Source: Pseudoips prasinana
Taxonomy: Eukaryota; Arthropoda; Insecta; Lepidoptera; Nolidae
DNA: 64,000 bases
Reading direction: 5' to 3'
Assembly (NCBI GenBank): GCA_951640165.1
Contig: OX621254.1
Location: 20,000,001-20,064,000, forward strand
Each line of letters starts with the position of its first letter. Position 1 is the stretch's first letter. Below, one piece after another: positions 55,499 to 64,000 of the stretch. Under the pieces are notes generated by a model. That model saw nothing but the letters and a program-made list of their open reading frames with translations. It did no database searches and had not been told where the DNA came from. A program made the translations under genes and the position numbers.

Positions 55499-55711
55499 TT
55501 ATTTTTTCATGCAGTTTGTTATAGAATTGTCCACATATTCTTTTGTAGCACTGTCGTTAAAATTTACAGGCGTGTGTACGTTTTTTAGTATTTTATTTTC
55601 TGCGCTTAAGTTACCATCGCTTAATACTTTCAAAGCGCAATCATTGATACACACTGTATCATTATTTTTCGGCTTTTTATTCAGGTGATGTCCAAATTTA
55701 TCTACGTTCAT
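55499..55711 (-). CDS. Small Polinton-associated ORF
   Basis: 70 residues from ATG 55711: MNVDKFGHHLNKKPKNND, CALKVLSDGNLSAENK and FNDSATKEYVDNSITNC. The 'TKEYVDNSI' phrase recalls fibre or tail-fibre repeat ends in phage proteins. I recognise the opening MNVDKFGHH from insect Polintons but not its function. It sits between the DUF8207-like gene and the integrase. Confidence 0.5.
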   Translation of the reverse strand: MNVDKFGHHLNKKPKNNDTVCINDCALKVLSDGNLSAENKILKNVHTPVNFNDSATKEYVDNSITNCMKK

Positions 55712-55760
55712 CGTTGAGTGATGTTTGAATACTAAGGACTTATTAAGAAAACAATTCCTT

Positions 55761-56645
55761 TTATTCCTTTATGATATTAGCTTCCTTTAATTCTTCTATA
55801 ATTGATATTATTTCATTATCATGGTTAGTATTACTGGCATTTTTCAAAGCTATTAGTAGTTTTAACCTGTCAACGAGTTCATTAGGATCATCCCAATACA
55901 CAAGATCTATATTTGATTTATATTTCTTAAATATAGGTAATTCGCCTCCTAGTTTAAGTTCATTCTTTGACTGACACTTAACATCGAAAAATAAGGGTTT
56001 TATGATTTTTTGGTATTTTATACTTTTATCTCCTTTTATTTGTCCATCAGCATGATAATCTCTTTTATGTGCATTAGTATGTTGCAAAATGTTTTTATAT
56101 ACGAGTTTATCTTTTTCTGAAATAACGGATATGTCTATCTTTTTGCGAAGGAGAAGTTCTTTTAAACCCGGAGTCAGTTCATAAAATCGTCCATTAACAT
56201 TCATTATAATAGTTTGATCTCCATTTGAATCATTTTCAGTTTTAGTGAACTGTACCGCTGAATTACCTATAATGGGTTTATTATTTTCCATCCGGATTCC
56301 GAAAGGAATATCCATCTGTTCATAAATATCAATAGTATCATCTTTAATTAAAGAAACATCGAAATTTCTTTCTATTGGTGGTTTATGACAAATTAACTCG
56401 TTCCGATCCTTATCATTTGCCGAAGATATTACATCATCTTCTTCAATTTTTGCCTCATTACGGCGATTGAAATCTTCATCTTTTATAGTATCAGTCAGAT
56501 GATACAAAGACTTATCTTGATGTGATATTTTGTTATGTTCCATATTTACTTGCCTGGGTTGATTAACCATAATGCTTAATGGTTCGCTAATAGGTTTCAG
56601 TAATCTATTCAACGTCAAATCTGTTTGATCCTCAACATTTTTCAT
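55761..56645 (-). CDS. DUF8207-like Polinton protein
   Basis: 294 residues, intact, from ATG 56645. The N-terminal half is charged and low complexity. The middle has IPFGIRMENNKPIIGNSAVQ, FYELTPGLKELLLRKKIDIS and YKNILQHTNAHKRDYH. The C-terminus has NIDLVYWDDPNELVDRLKLL and a final charged helix. The 'G..R.E....IG...V' and 'YWDDPNELVDRL' blocks are shared with uncharacterised insect Polinton proteins. The DUF name is from memory. Confidence 0.6.
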   Translation of the reverse strand: MKNVEDQTDLTLNRLLKPISEPLSIMVNQPRQVNMEHNKISHQDKSLYHLTDTIKDEDFNRRNEAKIEEDDVISSANDKDRNELICHKPPIERNFDVSLIKDDTIDIYEQMDIPFGIRMENNKPIIGNSAVQFTKTENDSNGDQTIIMNVNGRFYELTPGLKELLLRKKIDISVISEKDKLVYKNILQHTNAHKRDYHADGQIKGDKSIKYQKIIKPLFFDVKCQSKNELKLGGELPIFKKYKSNIDLVYWDDPNELVDRLKLLIALKNASNTNHDNEIISIIEELKEANIIKE

Positions 56646-56847
56646 TTGTTTTTATTTGTTTTTTATAGAATTAACTGAATGTAATAATTGTTGCTTAATA
56701 TTTTGCTCCATAACTAAGTAATGCGTGTGCTTTTCATAAAGTAATATCAAATAATTATTGATTTTTCAGTTATCTCACAAATAAGTATCATTTGTAATAC
56801 ATACATATATTTTAGACACTAGATAAATAATTTATCCTGACTATTTA

Positions 56848-57534
56848 TTATTCAAAATGAATAAAGCTGTCGAATGATTGTCTGTATCTACTGTTGTTAA
56901 ACTCACAGTCTTTATTGATAGTTAAAAATTTATAAGGACTTTGCCACGTTTTAGAACAAATATCTTTGAATTTAGACCACTCCATGTCCGGACTGACATG
57001 TTCATCGTAAATATGTTTCATGTTTAATTCATCTTGCTTGAAAATAATCAAAAAATTAAAATTATCACGAAGCAATTGCTTCGGTATTTTTGAATAAGTT
57101 TGAGATAAATAAAAGCAATCAATTCCTCTATGCCTTCCCATGGTATAATAATTACGTATATTTATTTGTTTTTCTCCAGCAACGTCATCAAAAATAATGA
57201 CAGAATTCGGTAAAGCATCATTTGGGTGAATAACTTCTTCATCGGAATTAAAAGTGAAATATTTTATTTCCGGAACTCGTTGTAAAATTTTCTGTAAATA
57301 GCAATATTTTGGTTGAGAACTGGTTTTAGAATATAAGTAAAGGTTTTGAAATTTTAAACCGTTTTCATGTACCAACAAACTGATCATGACGTTAGTCTTT
57401 CCACAATTCGAGGGGCCGCATATTATACAACGAATATTATAAGGGAAAAGTACACTATGTTTCATTTGTGGATATTTTTCCTTGAAGTCAATATTTTTCA
57501 CTTCTAAAGACACTGGGTGCTTGATCACCTTCAT
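56848..57534 (-). CDS. Polinton DNA-packaging ATPase (A32/FtsK-HerA type)
   Basis: 228 residues, intact, from ATG 57534. Walker A is IRCIICGPSNCGKTNVMISL and Walker B is NSVIIFDDVAGE, followed by YTMGRHRGIDCFYLSQTYSK (sensor region) and LRDNFNFLIIFKQDELNM. This matches the virion-packaging ATPases of Polintons and large DNA viruses. It lies between polymerase B and the DUF8207-like gene. Confidence 0.85.
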   Translation of the reverse strand: MKVIKHPVSLEVKNIDFKEKYPQMKHSVLFPYNIRCIICGPSNCGKTNVMISLLVHENGLKFQNLYLYSKTSSQPKYCYLQKILQRVPEIKYFTFNSDEEVIHPNDALPNSVIIFDDVAGEKQINIRNYYTMGRHRGIDCFYLSQTYSKIPKQLLRDNFNFLIIFKQDELNMKHIYDEHVSPDMEWSKFKDICSKTWQSPYKFLTINKDCEFNNSRYRQSFDSFIHFE

Positions 57535-57814
57535 GTTTATGTCTGATGAGAATAATAACTACCCATGAACTTATATATTATGCTTCTAACTACAGGGAAT
57601 ATTGTCAAAACAAAAACAAAATTATCAATAATTATGAAAACAATTTATTAGGATAAATATGACCAATCAATTTGTTAGTAACATTACTTATAATTAATGT
57701 TAATATGTACGTCTTAATAAATAATCAATGTTGATCAATACTCTATTTAAAGTCTTATACAAAGTATAATTATTGATATATTATTTATGTGTGTACCTTT
57801 ATAAAGAATAACTT

Positions 57815-60800
57815 TTAAAACAAAGTTTCACAGTGACCCCAAGGTAAAGTTTCGGTTTGGTTTGGAAGTATCTGCCTCTTATCATCATTTTTATTGAACA
57901 GTACTTTATGTATTTCGTGGGAGTATAGTACATGTTTGTATGATTTAATTATATTCATTTTACATTTAAAATTTGTATGACTTGTTAAAGCTTTGTTGTA
58001 GTGGGATAATTCTAATCGGCTAGTTACAGCTTTAGATATCCCTTTAGCTTTTGTAATGCATGTTTTAGAACTGTTTATACAATAAAGCTTAGCTCTTAGT
58101 CCGACAAATTCACTTATGACATCACCAGAGAGTTCATCTTTAAATAATCCTGGTATTTTAGCATTTAATCTTGGCATGTTGTAGCAATTATTGATCCCGA
58201 AATTACTTGTATCGAATTTTGCGACATCATTTTTTAGGTCCTCATAAAAATCCTCAGTGTTTATTAAATAAAGAAGGCTGTCTGTGTCTGTATAACACAG
58301 TCTTGCCCGAGTTTTATATTTATTTTTAATGAAGTTGTAGTGAAAATTATATAAATGTTGTTTTGCATATTCTAAAACTGTAAACCCAATATAGATGGGT
58401 CGATCTAAAATAATTTTCTCAGAACTCAATTGCAGAGCGACAAAGTTTTCAGAAAAAATTGCAATACTTTTCAGATTTGGTTTTGCAATTAACTTTTCTG
58501 CACCGAGGTGCTTGTTTGTTTTGTTGTTATTATCGTCCCATGTGGTCACTAATTTAATATTGACCTGTTTGCGTCTATTTTCAATAGTTTTTTCCAAATA
58601 TAGCATTATTAAGGAGTTTAAAAAAATCCTTTTCAAAGGCGGTTATTGAAGCTTGGCGTAATCTGGTATTTAAGTCAATATATTTTTGTAAATAGTTTTC
58701 TTGCCTGAAAGTTAAGACGCGGTGGATTTTCTTCAAAATAAGTCCATTTAGTAAGCATTCTCTTAAATGAACATAGTGTATTACGTAGTTGAATTTGTCG
58801 TATAAATTCGCAATTCATTTTGGTGTTTTCCCTCCAGGAGGTGTAAACTTTTCTGCAGCAAACGGTAAATCACTATGCATATTATGTAAATTCTCAGGAT
58901 AAGTCAAATCCACATCTAAAATGTATCCATATTCAGAGTCATCCGGTATGGACAGTACATTTAAATGATTAATTTCATCGATTGTCAAGAAGCGGAATTC
59001 TGAAATAGGCATTTTCTTTGTCAATGCATAACCGTATAAATTGTTGCAGTCAAGGTAAACTAAATAAGTTGATGTCTGAGAAGCATCATAATTCGGTGAA
59101 TATTTGTTATTAGCTACAGCATGGCGAAGAGAACATTGTGCCAAGCCTCCACGTATTCCCTTTTCCAACAATTCATATATTTCTAAATCATGAATTAATT
59201 CTAATTTAACGCCTGTGTACAGTAACATCGCATCCCAGCTTAAACTAGGTGCAGTTATGTAGTAGGCTGGATCAAGTTGATAATGATACAAACAAGTCTG
59301 TCGAAATTTTTCAAATACATCAGAAAGAAGTAGCACATCGGTCTTTAAATATAAATCTGTATATTCTCCAAGTGATTTCATATTAAATGTTTGCCAAATA
59401 GATTGAGCATGTACATACTCATCATCACTAATATGTTCGCTTTTTAAACTATTGTAAAAACAATCCTTAGGTGGAAGCCTAGTCTCATCATATTTAGAAT
59501 TTGCATTCATATAATCATAGGGATAAATTCCTTTCTGTCGTAATAACTTTAACTGATTAAGATTAAGATCTGGAAATTCTTTTGACAAATTAACAAAGTC
59601 AATTTCGGTCAAATTATTGACTAATATATTTAAACTTGAATTAAGAAATTGAAGAGAATCTATGAACTTAACTTGAATAGGTTTTGATTTTTTGTTCGTT
59701 TGAAATATTTTCGTAATAGACATATATTTTTCTTTGGTTTTTGGTATTATTTTAAAAGCTCCTTTATATTTCGCTAATTCTTTAATAAATAGGTGAGAGT
59801 CATAGCCAGCTAAATTATGAAAAATAACAGGCACGAATGGACATACTCTAAACATTAAATTACAATGAGAGTGTGCAGCGCCTCGGTACTGAGATGTAAC
59901 ATGATCATGATCCATTACTTTGTCATCAAAGAGTAAATGGCTGCAGATATGACATTTTGTTGCATTTTTATAATCGTTCTCTTGGTCTGTGGTTAAAGGT
60001 GCCATAGGCATTTTATTCCATAAGATACTGTAAATATAATCTAAATCATTAATTAGATATTTAATAAATATTTCTACATAATCAGGTCCTCTATATGTAA
60101 CATATTTATTTAGGTTCGAATTGTGTGAACAGCAAATATAGTAACCAAAACATGAAGGCTCGTGAACCTTATACGTTCGAGTGTTTTCTGTGTTATTTAT
60201 GTTGCAGTTTAGCAAAAGACATTCGAAGTCTGCATATATAACAAAGTAGATTTTTTGTTTTCTTTCAAAATTTTTAAACTGAAGAATACTATTTTTTTCG
60301 GGTAATTGTGTCAATACATTAGGACACATAGTATGAGTACTATATTTTGTTTCACTCGTGAAAACTTGTAAGCAAGTCTCACATAGATACATTTTACCTT
60401 TATGTTTACTTATTTGACGTCTGACCAATCTGAATAGATTTTTGATTAAGCAATAGTGTCCATTGCCTTTTTGTTCGAAGTATAATAAATTCACATGGTG
60501 TTTTTTTCTTGAATCTGTCACATATAAAGGACCAGTGATCATGTTTTTATCGTCTAATCCATATATGTTAATACTTATATTCGGATTTAGCTTTTCAAAA
60601 ACTTTAATACCATTACACGATGGAGGAAATGATATACCATCTATGTTTAAGACTGTTGAAAAATGTGGATATGAAGTTGTCCTGCAAACATTGTATTTGG
60701 TTGGATATAATGCTGCAACTACACTCCACAAAAAGCAGTAATTATCATTGTTTTGTATATTTAAACAGCTTCTCGTTTTTTTTACTACACGTGGCAAATC

Positions 60801-60931
60801 AATGTAGGAACCACCTTTCAAAGGATAATATTTGTTAATATTAACTTCTAAATGACTTATAGAGAAACAAGACCACCCAGATTCGCAGTGTTGGAATTCT
60901 GAGAGCTTTCTCTCAAACGTGTTTATTGTAT
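57815..60931 (-). pseudogene. Polinton protein-primed DNA polymerase B (main part), two frameshifts
   Basis: The long frame (60821-58815, open further left to the piggyBac junction) has the exonuclease motifs FVIYADFECLLL and VIFHNLAGYDSHLFIKEL, a Cys/His pair region (CHICSHLLFDDKVMDHDH), LKTDVLLLSDVFEKFR, and polymerase motif A, YLVYLDCNNLYGYALTKKMP. It loses frame at about 58811. A middle section (58800-58600) stays open in another frame. A second shift in an A-run at about 58593-58598 leads into 58636-57815 with ARLCYTDTDSLLYLINT (catalytic DTDS) and EFVGLRAKLY. All catalytic motifs survive, but on three frames. The N-terminal part is separated by piggyBac. Confidence 0.85.
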
Positions 60932-60935
60932 TTAA

Positions 60936-63429
60936 CCCTTAGTTACCTACCTCTTATTTCAGTCACATAACTACCTACCTGGAGTATGTCAGACTCCTCA
61001 CTTCTCAGCTCACGGATAATTAAAATTTTGACTTATGAAGGTAAATTCAAATAAAAGATGTTGTATTTATAGTTTTTTTATTATGAAAATAATTATAGCA
61101 ATATGAAAAATCAACAATATTTACGAAAAAATCTTAATCCGTTCTCCACTAGTAATAATCTAAAAAAATATGACTTAGACAATTATGAGATCCATTATGA
61201 AAAAAATGCGCAAATTAGGAACTTTTCTTGAATAATTCGTAGTAATACAATAATCAACTAGTAAACTCTGACCTAAACTATAGCTAAAAAGATAAAAATT
61301 AACCAAAATTGCAAGCCCCAAAGTTTATAACTTTTCACGGCAGAGCCCGCACATCATTTCTGAGCACCCTAGGCATATAGGCTTTTTACAAATAAGACAT
61401 AAGTACTGGGTCTTGCGCTTTTTCTTGGGATCGCATTGAGAGCAATACTTACGAATTGCCAGCCTTTCTGGTGGTCCAGCACTTCCTCCTGCGGTATCAG
61501 GAATGGTCTCTGGGTCGAGTTGAAGCACACGACGAAGAGAAAGTCTAATATCGTGCTGAATCGTCGTCATTCTTTCTCTACGCTCCATGTGTGGTCTCGT
61601 AAGCTGACCAGCCAGTCTTTTCATAAATTTGAATCGGCTCTCGGGCTTTTGCGTTTGAGTGGACAAGTAAACCACATACGAGTTGGATGCAGATATATCC
61701 AATAACCTGTAAAATATAGCCAGCGGCCATCTGCGTGTACGACGACCGGTCGAATAATTGGAACAACTTTGATCTAATAAGTCAACTCCTATTTTTGTTT
61801 GATTATAGAATAGTATAATCTCTGGTTTTTTCGAGTTTTGGTCAATATCCGGGGTATGATGCATGCTTGAAATTAAAACGACTGCTTTATTTTGTTTTGG
61901 CACAAATGATGTAATCGTTATGTCTTTAGTAAACCCAAAGATAGATGATTCAACTGGTCTTTGACGTGCAGGCAAGAATTCAGGTGGTATATCTCTTTGG
62001 TTTTTCTCATGGTACCTACCAAGGTGAGCTGTTTTTCTTTGAGCAAATTTACTAACTCTATAGACGTAAACCAGTTATCTGTTGAAATATTTCTATTAGT
62101 TCCTTCAATGCTAGGAATTAAACGCATAACTGCTTGTGTAGGTTTCTTTAGCCGACTATATTCGGGAGGTAGGTTTAATCCATCTGAGTCTTTTCCTGTA
62201 TATATATAGGCGTTGAGAAGATAGCCCGTCCTTGCATCAGTGAGACATAATATTTTTATGCCGTATTTAGACGGTTTCTTTGGCATGTACATTTTAAATC
62301 GGCATCGGCCGCGAAATGAAACGAGCATTTCGTCGATAGTAGCGCAGGTTCCAATAGCAAAGACTTCTTGACATTGTCTGATAAATAATTCGAACAGCTG
62401 GGATATTGGAGCAGCCGCATCAGCTTCTCGTCGAGCTTCTCTTGTCGATGAGTTGTCAAATCGTATGGCAGTTAGTAGAACTTCGAATCTGTTTTTACTC
62501 ATTATGCATCTATAAATTTCTCTACCGGTGCCATCAGTACTATACCATGACTGATAACATTCGTGGTTTTCTTTGAACACCGCAGTATAAAATAGCATGC
62601 CTATGAATGCTTTCAATTCGACGACATCGATATCTTGAACACAAGTTTGTTTCTTATAATTTGGTCTCATAGCGTGGATCTTTTGATTGGTATGCAGCAC
62701 AATAACTTGCAGCATTTCATCGGTGAAATACTGACTCCAGATGTCAAGTGGAGAAGACAAAGAATTCAGAACATCTTTATATGCTGTTCGTATTCCCTCT
62801 CTTTCTTGTACAATGTTATGTTGCAATGTTCTAGTGCGAGAAGAGGCTGATAATGATGACCAGCGAAAACGGTTTTTGCCAAAATAATTTTTCTTTCTTG
62901 GCCTAGATCGCAATTGCTCCAAGGACATATCATCTTCATCTGATGAAGAAAAATCAAATGGCGTACCTTGCAGTGTTAACTCGATGTTTTCTTCTACTAA
63001 ATTTGTCTCTTCTTCGCCATCAATTTCGGTGTCAGATCCAGATTCTTCGGCCAGCACAAAATCTCCACCAATATCCACATCTCCTTCACTGCATTCTGCG
63101 TCGTCTTCACTCAGCTGTTCGTCCTCCAATCAACGCTCAATAAGGTTATCATTAGATGTCATTTTTCACTAAAACAATAAAAAATCTATCATTAAAAAAA
63201 GTTACGTAAATACCTACCTGGAGTCTCTGAGACTCCAAAAAAATATTTATACTCACCAGAGAGCGACCGCGCACACGTGCAACTGCAACCTCGACCAGCG
63301 CAGACGCGATACTGCGGGTAGCGGGGCGAAGGTACATAGACGCACAAACACCAAAGACGCGCGTACGACTAGATTTTAGCAAAAATAATTTCGTCAGAGT
63401 CTGAGAGACTCCGGGTAGGTAGTTAAGGG
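60936..63429 (-). mobile_element. piggyBac element inserted in the Polinton polymerase gene
   Basis: TTAA flanks both ends (60932-60935 and 63430-63433). The termini are CCCTTAGTTACCTACC on the left and, in reverse complement, CCCTTAACTACCTACC on the right. A subterminal motif, CTACCTGGAGT, with AGACTCC nearby, occurs inside both ends (about 60975-60998 and 63213-63235). The element is 2,494 bp with one transposase gene. Confidence 0.95.
61325..63163 (-). pseudogene. piggyBac transposase (copy 3), nearly intact
   Basis: An ATG at about 63163 (MTSNDNLIER) is followed after ten codons by TGA. The frame then runs to 61918 with an acidic N-terminus, WSQYFTDEMLQVIVLHTNQK, LKAFIGMLFYTAVFK and CATIDEMLVSFRGRCRFKMY (first catalytic Asp), then RNISTDNWFTSIELV (second). 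A 2-bp duplication (TA) at about 62000 shifts the frame. The rest (61975-61325) has QTKIGVDLLDQSCSNYS (third Asp) and a C-terminal zinc finger, KYCSQCDPKKKRKTQYLCLI, KKPICLGCSEMMCGLC. Only these two lesions separate it from a functional gene. It is of a different lineage from piggyBac copies 1 and 2. Confidence 0.9.
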
Positions 63430-63433
63430 TTAA

Positions 63434-63775
63434 ATATAATTCATTTATATCTGCATTATTGTATAAGACTTCATATTTTGTGTTAAATGACTTAAGCTGT
63501 TGCTCGCCAGATTTTGGTAGAATAAAGTATGCAAAAAGCTCGAAATTTAATTTAACACAATTATGTTTAATTCGACAATCATTAATTAGTTTCATGACTT
63601 CACACTGATTGTCCATTAGGAATTCCTCAGGTGTAAGGTACTCCATCGATGGATTCAGTCTGTAACTTATAATTCTCTTTCTAAAAGCCGTAGCTATTAT
63701 ATCAATATTTTCATATTTCGTTTTTAATATGCTTTTGGATTTGTGTAAATTCGTTCTCAAATGATACTGATATTA
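63434..63775 (-). pseudogene. DNA polymerase B N-terminal part, beyond the piggyBac insertion
   Basis: The frame encodes IIATAFRKRIISYRLNPSME, CRIKHNCVKLNFELFAYFIL and QQLKSFNTKYEVLYNNADIN, the N-terminal region that precedes the exonuclease domain in Polinton polymerases. The gene continues on the other side of piggyBac at 60931. No ATG opens the frame, which starts after a TAA at about 63775, so the true start is uncertain or damaged. A piece upstream (63785-63850) carries IICEKCYIEIPKN after a TTTCTTGCAG acceptor-like site. Confidence 0.65.
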
Positions 63776-63967
63776 ATTTTTTGGTATTTCTATGTAACAT
63801 TTCTCACAAATAATTTTATCATTGTAATTTGTTCTTGTTCCGGGTATCGGAGAAACTGCAAGAAAAGAAAACAAACAACGAACGTTATATTGTTATTTAT
63901 TACACTTAACAATTAATAATAGAAGGGAATAATGAGTAATTGAACAAAATATTCTTATAATTACTAA

Positions 63968-63994
63968 TATTGAAATAGTTGAGCTATTTCAATA
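63968..63994. repeat. 11-bp hairpin at the window edge
   Basis: TATTGAAATAG and CTATTTCAATA are separated by TTGAG. It could belong to the Polinton terminal region, but that cannot be tested here. Confidence 0.5.
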
Positions 63995-64000
63995 ATAGTT

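Larger units (their letters stand above)
50721..64000 (-). mobile_element. Polinton/Maverick (virus-like DNA transposon), left part
   Basis: A full set of Polinton genes lies on the - strand: protein-primed DNA polymerase B, packaging ATPase, integrase with chromodomain, adenovirus-type protease, phospholipase A2-like protein, and minor and major capsid proteins. Terminal inverted repeats were not seen: the right end is beyond 64000 and the left end lies somewhere left of 50721. A piggyBac element (60936-63429) is inserted in the polymerase gene. Confidence 0.9.

Noticed and set aside
63968..63994. Terminal inverted repeat of the Polinton
   Set aside because: The hairpin at the window edge cannot be matched to a partner near 50.7 kb, so it is recorded only as a small inverted repeat.
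1..64000. tRNA, rRNA or bacterial-type operons
   Set aside because: No cloverleaf gene or rRNA was recognised. The two tRNA-like promoters belong to SINEs, and the Polinton overlaps are the only operon-like arrangement.

Overview
This is animal nuclear DNA, most likely from a moth or butterfly. It is AT-rich and dense with repeats, with no bacterial gene layout. The evidence is spliced transposase genes with GT/AG introns, LINE clades typical of Lepidoptera, retroelement 3' ends ending in a GTCTCTGCCTACCCC-type or GCCCAGCAGTGGACG-type motif, Helitron remnants ending in CTAG, and a Polinton/Maverick. I found no confident single-copy host gene. Almost every coding signal belongs to a mobile element, and most copies are broken by one or a few lesions.

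Layout. 0.2-1.2 kb: fragments of LINE reverse transcriptases (+). 2.8-5.9 kb: a degraded endonuclease/RT LINE (-). 6.1-7.4 kb: an RTE-like LINE 3' half (-). 7.8-9.9 kb: a three-exon Tc1/IS630-type DDE transposase pseudogene (+). 10.3-28.3 kb: a nest of DNA transposons. A piggyBac copy (10.3-12.5 kb, resuming at 25.36 kb) is split by a Foldback/MULE element (12508-25362, 9-bp target duplication, about 860-bp inverted repeats). The right inverted repeat of that element is split by a second DNA transposon (20130-24696), whose spliced gene belongs to an uncharacterised insect family. An R1-like fragment and a second piggyBac copy follow.

28.6-32.6 kb: a LINE (+) split by a 2.6-kb CR1-like LINE (-) with an 8-bp target duplication. 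32.6-35.4 kb: little coding signal, and two copies of a SINE-like family. 35.5-39.3 kb: an RNase H-bearing LINE (-) carrying two hairpin-type inverted duplications. 39.3-40.8 kb: the 3' end of a gypsy element whose LTR holds a third SINE-like copy. 40.8-42.2 kb: a foldback-like repeat beside exons for a THAP domain. 42.3-48.4 kb: short retroelements, a Helitron and a MITE. 48.5-50.3 kb: a decayed gene of a widespread uncharacterised family (-).

50.7 kb to the window end: a Polinton/Maverick on the - strand. It encodes DNA polymerase B, packaging ATPase, a DUF8207-like protein, integrase, a phospholipase A2-like protein, adenovirus-type protease, minor and major capsid proteins, a small basic ORF and a downstream unknown. 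The capsid genes are intact and overlap by a few bases. Polymerase and protease are broken, and the polymerase is also split by a 2.5-kb piggyBac at TTAA. The right end of the Polinton lies outside the window.

The most unusual items are the uncharacterised spliced transposon nested in the Foldback repeat, the ubiquitin-protease-like C-terminus of the Foldback transposase, the overlapping capsid cassette with its 48-residue basic ORF, and several retro-insertions of only 33-70 bp that still have target duplications.
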